This document shows positions 9,202 through 16,837 of a stretch of 64,000 nucleotides of DNA, piece by piece. The translations under genes were made by a program, and so were the position numbers. The notes beneath the pieces were generated by a model, which was not told where the DNA came from, searched no databases, and saw only the letters and a list, made by a program, of their open reading frames with translations. How positions within the stretch are numbered: the stretch's first letter is position 1; the number at the start of each line of letters is the position of its first letter. The stretch is taken from positions 1-64,000 of the forward strand of contig NZ_JAQBIE010000016.1 in NCBI RefSeq assembly GCF_028294535.1, written 5' to 3'. The stretch is from Paracoccus onchidii (lineage in GTDB: Bacteria > Pseudomonadota > Alphaproteobacteria > Rhodobacterales > Rhodobacteraceae).

Positions 9202-10695
9202 CTACGCGTTCAAATCGGCAGCATCCTGCGCGGAATGACCTGTGGCCTTCAACATATCGACGATACCATAAATGATCGTCGCGACGATGAGTAGCAGGAT
9301 AATCAGACCGATCGGGCGCGACAGCAGTTGCGAGATCGTGTTTTCCGAGAAGATGATCGCGGATTTCCGCAGGTTCTCGTCGGCGATCTTTCCCAGGATC
9401 AGCGCAAAGACCATCGGCGCCAGTGGGAAATCATAATGCACCAAGAGATAGCCGAAGATGCCGAAGGCCACCGCCACCCACATGTCGAAAACAGAAAGCT
9501 GGACGGAATAGGCACCGATCATGCAGAGCATCGTGACCATGGGCATCAGCAGTGCGGGCGGCATCGCCAGCAAACGGATGATGGGCTTCAGCAGGGCAAA
9601 GCCCAGCACATACATGGCAAGGTTGGCGACGATCAACGTGCCAAAGAGAAAGACAAGGAAGCCCGGCTGACTTTGTTCGAGCGAGGGGCCGATCACCACG
9701 CCATGATAGGCCAGCGCGGCCATGACAACCGCAATGGCGGCCGAACTGGGAATGCCAAGCGCAAGCGCGGGCAACAAAGAGCCACCAATCGCGGCGTTGT
9801 CAGAGGTGCCGGTGCAGATCACGCCTTCCATGCTGCCCTTGTGAAACTGCTTGCCCGAAGCACGCTGCCCCATTTCGTATGAAAGAAAATTCGCCATCGG
9901 CGCCCCGCCCCCCGGGATCACACCGACCACTGTACCAATCGCACTGGAACGCAGGGCGGATTTGTAATAGCGCCGCAGAAGATCAAATCGGGGCCAGATC
10001 CGGCCGGTGGGCCGGGCTTCCGTGTTCTGGCTGTTTTGGCCCGCGATGCGCATTACCTCGGCGATACCGAAGAGGCCGATCAGAACCGGTATGAAGGCGA
10101 CACCACCGCGCAGTTCGGGGACATCAAAGACCAGACGGGGATAACCCAGAATCGGTTCCAGACCGACCATTGCGATGGCCAGGCCGATCCAGCCCGAGAT
10201 CCAGCCCTTGACCATGGAAGAGGACTCGCCCGATATGCTGCCCGCCAAAAGGATGCCCCAGAGCGCAAGAAGAAACTGTTCCCATGCGCCGAAGTTCAAC
10301 GCAAAGACGATGAGCAGAGGGGCAATCAGCGCGAGCGCAAGAATGCCGGCCCAGTTGCCGATAAATGAGGCAAAGATCGCGGTGGCGATCGCTTCGCCGC
10401 CGCGTCCCTGCTTTGTCAGAGGATAACCGCAAAGCTGGATCGGCACGGAATCCGGTGTGCCGGGGATGTTGATGAGAACGGCACTGATTGCGCCCCCGAA
10501 GGTGGCGCCGGTGTATATGCCCATCAGGAATGCTGCGGCACTTTGGATATCCATCCCATAGGAAAAGGTGGCCAGAAGCGCCATGCCCATGGTCATCGAC
10601 AGACCTGGCATGGCGCCCCAGATGATGCCCGCGCTTGCGCCCAGAACCGAGAACAGGATCGGCGATGCGCTGAAGGCGTCGAAAAAACTGAACAT
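9202..10695 (-). CDS. tctA: TTT-family transporter large membrane subunit TctA
   Basis: A 497-residue, 10-12-helix inner-membrane protein of the tripartite tricarboxylate transporter family. The diagnostic glycine-rich N-terminal segment is IIWGAMPGLSMTMGMALLAT, and a second family stretch is GVIPGGGAPMANFLSYEMGQ. TctA forms the translocation path and works with TctB and the periplasmic TctC, here all encoded upstream in the order tctC-tctB-tctA. The 24-bp gap to tctB and AAAGG before the ATG fit an operon. TTT systems take up carboxylates or other small organic anions; the substrate here is unknown but should belong to the pathway of the surrounding block. Confidence 0.92.
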   Translation of the reverse strand: MFSFFDAFSASPILFSVLGASAGIIWGAMPGLSMTMGMALLATFSYGMDIQSAAAFLMGIYTGATFGGAISAVLINIPGTPDSVPIQLCGYPLTKQGRGGEAIATAIFASFIGNWAGILALALIAPLLIVFALNFGAWEQFLLALWGILLAGSISGESSSMVKGWISGWIGLAIAMVGLEPILGYPRLVFDVPELRGGVAFIPVLIGLFGIAEVMRIAGQNSQNTEARPTGRIWPRFDLLRRYYKSALRSSAIGTVVGVIPGGGAPMANFLSYEMGQRASGKQFHKGSMEGVICTGTSDNAAIGGSLLPALALGIPSSAAIAVVMAALAYHGVVIGPSLEQSQPGFLVFLFGTLIVANLAMYVLGFALLKPIIRLLAMPPALLMPMVTMLCMIGAYSVQLSVFDMWVAVAFGIFGYLLVHYDFPLAPMVFALILGKIADENLRKSAIIFSENTISQLLSRPIGLIILLLIVATIIYGIVDMLKATGHSAQDAADLNA

Positions 10696-10719
10696 GTTAG
10701 ACCTTTCGGGCCATGGGTT

Positions 10720-11205
10720 TCACCAGGAGATCAGCTCTAGCAGGCTGTAGCTGCCGGGAACCAAGGTTCCCAAAACCCGAGTGAACAACAAGGAGATGAT
10801 GACCGTGAAGCCAAGGGCTGCCGCCAGAATGGCGCCGGGTGATCTGCTGCCGAAGGCCGCCATGGCCAAGGCGAGGTAAATGAATGTCGGCGGCTCGTAG
10901 GGCAGATAATTGAGCGCGAATATATAAACTGCCAACGATCCGCAGACAGCCCCCATGATCTTGACGTTTATCGCGGCCTGCGCGACTGGCTTCCGGTCTG
11001 TCGAGCGGCTGTGGAACTTGTGGCGTTCTATCAGCAGCAGCAGGGCCAGAAGCACCAAGACCGCGCCAATGATGATCGGGAACAACCCGGGGGAAGAGGT
11101 CCACCCCCGGGGGTGGGGCATCGACAGCCCCTTCCAGACCAGAAAGCCGCCCAGCCCCGCCGTCAGAATGCTCGGCACCAAATGGGTGTCTCGTTGTGCG
11201 TTCAT
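10720..11205 (-). CDS. tctB: TTT-family transporter small membrane subunit TctB
   Basis: 161 residues with about four hydrophobic helices and the TctB pattern (FLVWKGLSMPHPRG, SSPGLFPIIIGAVL), ending LLELISW. The reading frame is open further upstream, but the start at 11205 is chosen because GAGAGG lies 4-5 nt before its ATG and the upstream residues do not look like protein. It partners with TctA in the inner membrane. Confidence 0.88.
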   Translation of the reverse strand: MNAQRDTHLVPSILTAGLGGFLVWKGLSMPHPRGWTSSPGLFPIIIGAVLVLLALLLLIERHKFHSRSTDRKPVAQAAINVKIMGAVCGSLAVYIFALNYLPYEPPTFIYLALAMAAFGSRSPGAILAAALGFTVIISLLFTRVLGTLVPGSYSLLELISW

Positions 11206-11256
11206 GCTGCCTCTCTCGGTTTGGCCAACGCTTGTCAGGCATGATCCGGCTGCCTG

Positions 11257-11287
11257 ATATTCCCGCCCAGACCACGGGCAGGAATAT
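11257..11287 (-). terminator. Stem-loop between tctC and tctB
   Basis: Arms 11257-11268 and 11276-11287 pair over 11 of 12 positions (ATATTCC-C-GCCC with GGGC-A-GGAATAT, one C/A mismatch) around a 7-nt loop. It starts 8 bp after the tctC stop on the transcribed strand. There is no T-run, so it is more likely a 3'-end protecting or partially terminating hairpin that raises the amount of binding protein over membrane subunits. Confidence 0.6.
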
Positions 11288-11294
11288 GCGGTTC

Positions 11295-12380
11295 CTAAAA
11301 GATCGCCCGATACTCGGCTGGCGGCCATGCGGCGGCAAAGTCAGCCGGTCTTGGAATGCCGATCTCTTCCGGGGTTTTCTGCAAACCTTCCAGCCCGTTG
11401 TCGTAATACAGCCACGACGTCACGGATTCAAAGAGTGCGGCTTCGCGGTCGGCGTCTTCACCGGTCAGGAACTCGGGGAACATGACACGGTTGGCCAGCA
11501 CTTTGGCAAAGCCTTCGTCCGCCACGGCTTGTGCAACGGCGACACGCAGGGCTTCGTGCACGTCTTGCGGAGAATCGCGGCGAACCGCCAATGCATAGAC
11601 GCCTTGGATCAGCCCCAGATCACCAGAGCCGGGAACAGACGCCGTTACAGGCTGTAACGGGGTGTCGATCCCGTCGATTTCAAGCGGTTCATCCAGAAAC
11701 ACGCCAATGTTGCGCAGTTTCCCACTGCGCAGATATTCAACCTGTTCCTGAATGCCGGTGGCCACGACATCTGCCTCGCCCTGAAGCGCGGCAAGGGCGG
11801 CCGGGGCTCCACCTTGATATGGAATATGGCTAAAGCTTGCGCCGGTCGGATATTCCAGCGCGACCAAGGTTGCCTCATGCCAGACGGTGCCGATACCAGA
11901 ATTCGAAATGCGCACGCCGCCGGGATTGGCCTTGGCGGCCTTCACAACATCGCCAAGCGTTTGATAGGGCGAGTCGATGGGCACGGCCCAGGCCGGCAGG
12001 GACCGGCCGATCTTGTAAAATTGCCAGGTCTGCCAAGGCGCTTCGTCGGCATAGCCCAGTACCCGGAAAATCTTGTTGTAATCGGCATTGCCCAGCAGCC
12101 AGTATCCGTCCGGTCGCTTGCCCGCCACATGATCTGTGGCCAGTGCTCCGGCGGCGCCTGGCTGGTTGACGGCACGGATGTCCACGTCAAAGGATTTTCC
12201 AAGCGCCTTCGCCAGCGCACGGATGATCGTGTCTGTGCCGCCTCCGGCACCATATTGGATCACGATGGTCACGGGCCGTGCAGGCCATTCACGGGCCAGT
12301 GCCGCCTTGGGCGCAAGGGTCATGGCAAGTGCCCCGGTTCCGACAGCGGCCAGGAACTGGCGTCGGTTATGATCTGTCAT
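11295..12380 (-). CDS. tctC: TTT-family periplasmic solute-binding protein TctC (Bug)
   Basis: 361 residues starting MTDHNRRQFLAAVGTGALAM, a twin-arginine (Tat) type signal peptide. The mature protein has the Bug-family core: WPARPVTIVIQYGAGGGTDT near the N-terminus, the hinge segment AGALATDHVAGKRPDGYWLL and GEADVVATGIQEQVEYLRSG. It captures the substrate in the periplasm for TctAB. Here it is the first gene of the transporter set, followed by a strong stem-loop. The M29-like gene ends 69 bp upstream on the same strand, so they may be cotranscribed. Confidence 0.92.
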   Translation of the reverse strand: MTDHNRRQFLAAVGTGALAMTLAPKAALAREWPARPVTIVIQYGAGGGTDTIIRALAKALGKSFDVDIRAVNQPGAAGALATDHVAGKRPDGYWLLGNADYNKIFRVLGYADEAPWQTWQFYKIGRSLPAWAVPIDSPYQTLGDVVKAAKANPGGVRISNSGIGTVWHEATLVALEYPTGASFSHIPYQGGAPAALAALQGEADVVATGIQEQVEYLRSGKLRNIGVFLDEPLEIDGIDTPLQPVTASVPGSGDLGLIQGVYALAVRRDSPQDVHEALRVAVAQAVADEGFAKVLANRVMFPEFLTGEDADREAALFESVTSWLYYDNGLEGLQKTPEEIGIPRPADFAAAWPPAEYRAIF

Positions 12381-12417
12381 CTCATAGAACTCCCTGTTCT
12401 GATGGTTGGGGTGGCAC

Positions 12418-12436
12418 AGCCCGTCTTGTGCGGGCT
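12418..12436 (-). terminator. Weak stem-loop between the first M29-like gene and tctC
   Basis: AGCCCG and CGGGCT pair around a 7-nt loop; an alternative GCACA/TGTGC pairing uses overlapping bases. It lies 14 bp after the upstream stop codon and about 38 bp before the tctC start. There is no T-run. It might partly terminate transcription or separate the two mRNAs. Confidence 0.35.
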
Positions 12437-12449
12437 TGCGCCGGATGGA

Positions 12450-13427
12450 TTAGAAGGACAGTTTGCGATCCTTCAGGACGACCTTGCCGTCCACGGTGAC
12501 GATGGGATGACGCACCACCAGATCGATATGCCCTGACGCGCGGATTGTGCTGCCGAAGGTGATGCCATTGCCGATGCCAAGATGGATCGTGCCGAACTCT
12601 CCTTCATCTTCCAGCTCGACGCCGCGGCCTATTTTCGCCTTGGGGTTGAGACCGAAGCCAAGTTCGACATGGCTGTAGATTTCCTTGTCGTCATAGCTGG
12701 CAAGAAGATCCTCCAGCATACGACCATCTTTTGTCGAGGTATCGACCGAGACGATGCGACCGTTCTCGAAGGTTAGCATGAAAGGTTCAAGCACTTCGCC
12801 CCCGGGCACCACGGCCCCGTCAATGCAGACCACGCCTTGGGTGGTGTATTCGACCGGGGCCACCGCAGTTTCAATGCAGGGTGGGGGTGAAATCGTGCCC
12901 GGTGCATGACAGATGCCGTTCTGGGGCACCGCGTGTCGGTCGGTGATGTTGATGGTCAGATCGGTCCGGCCGTCATTGCTGGTCAGGTGTATTTCCCGGC
13001 CATGTTCGAGAACTTCGGAGAGGTCGGCGATCACCTGCGACTGAGCGATGAAGTCGATGTCGAGACAGCCATCGAGGAACATTTCCTCCTTGCATCCCGG
13101 AAAGAAAATAAGCCTTGCGCCTGCATCGCTGGCCGCCTTGCGGGCAGAGGTGTGGTTTACCGAAAAAGCGGTGGGGGCGACGATCGCATCTGCCGCTTTC
13201 ATCGCCTCGGCAATGATGCCTGGCAGGTCTTCTCCGTGGCGGCTGCGCGGCTTGTATGTCAGGAATATCGTCTCGGCGCCGCGCATTTGGCCGGCAAGAG
13301 CAAACATCTGACCAATGCGCAGGTTGTCTGTATCGGCAAGAACCAGAAGCTGTTCGCCCGGTTGCAGGTTGAGGCATTGATCAAGGATCACACCTACGGG
13401 CTTCATCATTTCCATACGTTCGAGCAT
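12450..13427 (-). CDS. M29-superfamily metalloprotein, NicX/aminopeptidase-like (copy 1)
   Basis: 325 residues related to the thermophilic M29 aminopeptidases and to 2,5-dihydroxypyridine 5,6-dioxygenase (NicX). The C-terminal metal segment is intact: FGTIHLGIGNG places a His at about 282, and SGHIDLV gives His300 and Asp302, matching the His...His-x-Asp iron site described for NicX. The Glu-containing IETAVAPVEYTTQG is also conserved. The start at 13427 is chosen because GAAGGA lies 7 nt before the ATG; an upstream extension of 36 codons is unlikely protein. Whether it cleaves a peptide or amide bond or opens a ring cannot be decided. A paralogue lies just upstream, and a TGTATACA operator sits 100 bp before the start. 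Confidence 0.75.
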   Translation of the reverse strand: MLERMEMMKPVGVILDQCLNLQPGEQLLVLADTDNLRIGQMFALAGQMRGAETIFLTYKPRSRHGEDLPGIIAEAMKAADAIVAPTAFSVNHTSARKAASDAGARLIFFPGCKEEMFLDGCLDIDFIAQSQVIADLSEVLEHGREIHLTSNDGRTDLTINITDRHAVPQNGICHAPGTISPPPCIETAVAPVEYTTQGVVCIDGAVVPGGEVLEPFMLTFENGRIVSVDTSTKDGRMLEDLLASYDDKEIYSHVELGFGLNPKAKIGRGVELEDEGEFGTIHLGIGNGITFGSTIRASGHIDLVVRHPIVTVDGKVVLKDRKLSF

Positions 13428-13526
13428 CTTGGTTCCTTCGTGGTTTTCGTTCCAGGCACGCCTCGTGATCCTCTTTGTCTGTCCGAGCTTAGCGAGGCGA
13501 GGCGATGGGTCAATAAATTTGTGGAC

Positions 13527-13534
13527 TGTATACA
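13527..13534. promoter_or_regulatory. TGTATACA operator, site 1 (upstream of M29-like copy 1)
   Basis: A perfect 8-bp palindrome in the context ACTGTATACAATT, in the 165-bp gap upstream of the 13427 start. The same octamer recurs at 15769 and 23529, each time in a promoter region of this block. Half-sites of this type are typical of FCD-subgroup GntR proteins; the GntR gene at 8453-9160 is the likely partner. Confidence 0.6.
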
Positions 13535-13592
13535 ATTATAGCGGACTCAGTAACGCGCAAGGCCGCGTCGCCGAGAAGGGGTGAGGGGCGGG

Positions 13593-14564
13593 TTACAGCA
13601 ACAATCTGCGGTCTTCGAAAACGGTCTGGCCGTCGAGCTCCAGTTTTGCGCCGGTCAATACGGTGTCGTAATGTGCGGCAGCCTGGCAGTTTCCCCCCGG
13701 GGCGGAAGTGCCGAGCGCCAACTGAAACCCGCCCCAAACGCTTTCGTCACTTAGCATCGTGCCATCGAGCCGGCATTCAGGATTCATGCCGATACCCAGC
13801 TCGCCAAGGTTGTAGACATTGGGGTCAGCAAAGCTTTCCAGCAATGCGCGAAACCCATCTGCCTGTGGGCCGCCTTCGATCGAGATGGCCATGCCGTCCC
13901 GGTAATGGATGATAACGGGGTCCGGGCCGATCAGGCCAAAGCCGGGGATCGAGGCATCGACGACGATGATCCCGTTTGCAGTGCCTTCCACCGGAGCAAC
14001 AGAGGCTTCCAGACAATAGCCCGCAGAAATATCGATACTGTTGGCAAAGCCGTTCAGCGCCCGGCCCCGGCGGCCCTTGATCGACATGGTGATGTCGGTG
14101 CCATGACGGGATGTGACGCGGGCCGTTTCAGCCCGATCCAATGCGGCGCCAAGCGCGTCGATCTGAGGGCGCAGTGCCACGAAATCCGCATTCCAGCCGG
14201 GAGCAAGGAAAAAGTCATCCGCTGTGGCCTCGGGAAGGCAGATGACATGGGTTCCTGCCTCTTCCTGTGCGGCACGGCGGGCGTTTGTGTGCGCTGCGTT
14301 GGTTTGCATTGGCGCAACGACAAGGTCGGCCTGCTTCATTGCCGCAGCGGCGATTTCGGACAACTGTCCGCCGTGATGCGTCGTGGGCATTTCCTGCAAC
14401 ATGCTGAACTGCGCGCCCAGTTCTGATGCAGCCACGGCAAGCGCCTCGGCGTTGGCCGCTGTTGTGGGATCATGCAGGATCAGCAGCTTGGTCTGTGGGG
14501 TGACGGCACCCAAAAGGTGCAGCACTTTCCGGGCATTGGGCAGTTTGAGGATAAGCGGTATCAA
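13593..14564 (-). CDS. M29-superfamily protein, NicX/aminopeptidase-like (copy 2, altered metal site)
   Basis: 323 residues, clearly paralogous to the gene at 12450-13427 along its length (ALKQADLVVAP-type segment, EASVAPVEGTANG, GELGIGMNPE, AHYDTV). The His-x-Asp pair is kept (about His298, Asp300), but the other expected metal His is Gln281 in GGFQLALG. This copy may therefore bind metal differently or act as a partner or regulatory subunit of copy 1. The start is uncertain: TTG at 14564 has AAAGG at good spacing and gives an N-terminus that aligns with copy 1; an ATG at 14633 is possible. It follows the TRAP binding-protein gene on the same strand. Confidence 0.7.
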   Translation of the reverse strand: MIPLILKLPNARKVLHLLGAVTPQTKLLILHDPTTAANAEALAVAASELGAQFSMLQEMPTTHHGGQLSEIAAAAMKQADLVVAPMQTNAAHTNARRAAQEEAGTHVICLPEATADDFFLAPGWNADFVALRPQIDALGAALDRAETARVTSRHGTDITMSIKGRRGRALNGFANSIDISAGYCLEASVAPVEGTANGIIVVDASIPGFGLIGPDPVIIHYRDGMAISIEGGPQADGFRALLESFADPNVYNLGELGIGMNPECRLDGTMLSDESVWGGFQLALGTSAPGGNCQAAAHYDTVLTGAKLELDGQTVFEDRRLLL

Positions 14565-14583
14565 CGGTGAGCCTTTCGCATAT

Positions 14584-14634
14584 GGGCGGTCGCATGCCGC
14601 CGCCCTGAGCCGATGGGACTTTGGGGACGGCATG
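14584..14634 (-). terminator. Alternative stem-loops after the TRAP binding-protein gene
   Basis: Two mutually exclusive pairings: GGGCGG (14584-14589) with CCGCCC (14600-14605), and CATGCCG (14593-14599) with CGGCATG (14628-14634). They lie within 65 bp after the dctP stop codon at 14647 and overlap the leader of the next gene. They may limit read-through from dctP into the M29-like gene. Confidence 0.45.
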
Positions 14635-14646
14635 TGGAAGGATGTG

Positions 14647-15654
14647 CTACTGTCCGGCCTCGACGATCTGCTGATACAGCCCGTCTTTCCATTTGCCCGC
14701 AAATCGCTGGGGCAGATCGGCCACGCCGGCGCTGAAGCTAGCCCGTTGCTCTGGCGTCAGTTCAATGATGGTCAACCCTTCGGCCCGCGCCGTTTCGACG
14801 AGATCGGCATCTGCCTGATAAACACGCGTCTGACCCCAGTTCATCGCCTGGTCTGCCGCCTCTTGCACAAGTGCGCGATCAGCATCGCCGAGCGATTGCC
14901 ACCAAAGGTCTGAAACCACCAGATACTGTACTTCGCGCACATGACCGGTGAGTGTGATCGTTTCCTGCACTTCATGCAGGCTGGTGCCCATAATGATGTC
15001 GAGAGGATTTTCTTGCGCATCGAGAACGCCGGTCTGAAGGGCGGTATAGACCTCGCCAAACGCCATCGGAACCGGGCTTGCGCCCAACTCGCGGAAAGCC
15101 TCGATCTGGGCCGGAATTTCGCGCATCCTGATCTTGAGCCCGCTCAGATCGGAAGGGGTGCGCACTTCCTTGCCGCCGGTGGAAAGATGCCGGGGGGCGC
15201 GGTCCATGCGGCCGATGATGCGAATACCCTTGCGCTCGATCAGGGTCTGTTTCAGGTCGTCGCCAATCGGCCCGTCCATGACCCTGGCCAGATGCTCGGG
15301 TGAATTGAACAGGTAGGGCGCGTCCAGCACGCCGTATTCCGGCGCCACAGCTGAGACGATCACCGAACCTGTGACCCCCATTTCGATTGCGCCCACCTGC
15401 ATCAGATCGAACATGTCGCGTTCACCGCCCATTTCGCCGCGGGAATGCACCTTGATGTCGATACGCCCTTCGCTCTGATCGCCAAGATCCGCTGCCATGC
15501 GCTGAACAGCCTCGTCGATCACGGTGCCGGTCATTTGGTGGTTCAGATTCGCCGTCACGTTCTGGGCCGAACCGGTAGCAGGCACCAGGGCCGCGCAGCC
15601 CGCGAACATGGCAACGGCCAGTCCGCGCATCCGCCAATTGGAAAAGTTGATCAT
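14647..15654 (-). CDS. dctP: TRAP transporter periplasmic substrate-binding protein DctP
   Basis: 335 residues with a Sec signal peptide (GLAVAMFAGCAALVPATGSA, cleavage near SAQ). Family segments include GGERDMFDLMQVGAIEMG, the substrate-arginine region LSGLKIRMREIPAQIEAFRE, and GEVYTALQTGVLDAQENPLD. The start at 15654 is preceded by GGGAGC. It should deliver an organic acid to the DctQ/DctM pair encoded divergently at 16334-18104; the binding protein is thus split from its membrane genes by a shared promoter region containing a TGTATACA operator. Confidence 0.92.
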   Translation of the reverse strand: MINFSNWRMRGLAVAMFAGCAALVPATGSAQNVTANLNHQMTGTVIDEAVQRMAADLGDQSEGRIDIKVHSRGEMGGERDMFDLMQVGAIEMGVTGSVIVSAVAPEYGVLDAPYLFNSPEHLARVMDGPIGDDLKQTLIERKGIRIIGRMDRAPRHLSTGGKEVRTPSDLSGLKIRMREIPAQIEAFRELGASPVPMAFGEVYTALQTGVLDAQENPLDIIMGTSLHEVQETITLTGHVREVQYLVVSDLWWQSLGDADRALVQEAADQAMNWGQTRVYQADADLVETARAEGLTIIELTPEQRASFSAGVADLPQRFAGKWKDGLYQQIVEAGQ

Positions 15655-15768
15655 GTCTTTGCTCCCTGTGGTTCCGCGTTGCTGCCGATCCCGGCACAAG
15701 AGCGGATTTTTAGACGTGCACCAGGCGCCGTCAGAAACAGGATAGCAAATTCAATGTCTTTAGTCTAC

Positions 15769-15776
15769 TGTATACA
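15769..15776. promoter_or_regulatory. TGTATACA operator, site 2 (between dctP and the thioesterase/dctQM operon)
   Basis: A perfect palindrome in the context TACTGTATACAAAAG, 115 bp from the dctP start and 62 bp from the divergent thioesterase start. Binding here could control both directions, coupling the TRAP binding protein to its membrane subunits. Confidence 0.6.
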
Positions 15777-15837
15777 AAAGATAATGAAGCGCCGGCCAGA
15801 ACGGGCGCGAAGAACGATATAAAACATGGAGGGTTGC

Positions 15838-16341
15838 ATGAATCATGATGTCGACAAGGCAAGACAGGTTCCAGCCATTGAACCCGTCACGCGGCGAATC
15901 ATTCCGGACTGGACGGATTACAACGATCATCTGAATGTCACCTGGATTACCTATCTGTTCGATCAGGGCACGGACAACCTGCTTGATGCCCTGCAGATTG
16001 GCGCGGCCTATGCGGCCCGAACCGGGTTCAGCACGTTTGCACTTGGGGCGCATGTCTCTTATCTCAGCGAGGCGCGGCTTGGTGAAGATGTCGAAGTGCA
16101 TTCCACCCTCGTTGGCGTTGATGCCAAGCGGATCAAATATCGGCACAAGCTGATCGCGGCAGATGACAGCCGGGTGATCGCGCTGCTTGAACAGGTCTCG
16201 ATGCATGTCGATCTGGGGGCGCGCCGATCAGCACATTGGCCTTTGGACGTGCGGGCGAGGCTGGCCAACCGCGTTGATCCGAACGTCTCGGCACCTCTCT
16301 GTGATGGTCTGCCGCTCAAGAGCGAGGTTGGCCATGATTGA
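15838..16341 (+). CDS. Hotdog-fold acyl-CoA thioesterase
   Basis: 167 residues of the 4HBT/hotdog type. The motif IIPDWTDYNDHLNVTWITYL corresponds to the D-Y-x-x-H-M/L-N active-site segment of 4-hydroxybenzoyl-CoA-like and betainyl-CoA-type thioesterases. The start at 15838 is used because GGAGGG (15828-15833) precedes it; an ATG at 15826 would lie on top of that site. Its 3' end overlaps dctQ by 8 bp, so the two are translationally coupled. It probably releases a free acid from a CoA ester in the pathway that the CoA-transferase and enoyl-CoA hydratase genes of the same putative regulon serve. The acyl group is unknown. Confidence 0.8.
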   Translation: MNHDVDKARQVPAIEPVTRRIIPDWTDYNDHLNVTWITYLFDQGTDNLLDALQIGAAYAARTGFSTFALGAHVSYLSEARLGEDVEVHSTLVGVDAKRIKYRHKLIAADDSRVIALLEQVSMHVDLGARRSAHWPLDVRARLANRVDPNVSAPLCDGLPLKSEVGHD

Positions 16342-16837
16342 CGGACGCAACACAAGAACTGCCCGTGCGGCGGTGTGGGTGTTGAACGGCCTGATGGCAA
16401 CGACGCTTGTTGTGCTGGCGCTGGCGGTGTTTATCCAGGTGGTGATGCGCTACATGCTGTCGGCCCCCCCGTTCTGGACCGAGGAACTGGCGCGTTTCAT
16501 GCTGATCTGGCTGACATTCATCGGCATTGCTTCGGTTCAACTCAAGAACGAGCAGATCGGCGTGGATTGGATCGCGCCGCTTCTGCCGCCTGGCGGACAG
16601 TTGATATTGCGGCTTGTGAACAATTTGGTCGTGCTGGTGATCCTTGGGGCGATTGTCTGGGCCGGTTTTGCCATCGCGGCGCTTGGAAGCCAGACATCAC
16701 CGGCGCTGGGGATCCACATGTACTTTATTTATGGCGCGCTGCCCGTCGGTGCGATTGCGACCATGCTCGTCGTGATTGCCCAGATGGCGCAAGACCTCTT
16801 CATGCTGCTGCGGGGGGTAAAATCCGATGGCCGTTGA
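16334..16837 (+). CDS. dctQ: TRAP transporter small membrane subunit DctQ
   Basis: 167 residues with four hydrophobic helices. The family motif FWTEELARFMLIWLTFIG is clear, followed by QIGVDWIAPLLPPGG. The start at 16334 overlaps the thioesterase stop (ATGATTGA). The end overlaps dctM by 11 bp. It acts with DctM in the inner membrane as a Na+-coupled organic-acid importer. The matching DctP is encoded on the opposite strand at 14647-15654. Confidence 0.9.
   Translation: MIDGRNTRTARAAVWVLNGLMATTLVVLALAVFIQVVMRYMLSAPPFWTEELARFMLIWLTFIGIASVQLKNEQIGVDWIAPLLPPGGQLILRLVNNLVVLVILGAIVWAGFAIAALGSQTSPALGIHMYFIYGALPVGAIATMLVVIAQMAQDLFMLLRGVKSDGR

Noticed and set aside
12418-12436. Stem-loop as a full rho-independent terminator
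   Set aside because: The stem is only 6 bp and no T-run follows on the transcribed strand; kept only as a weak hairpin.
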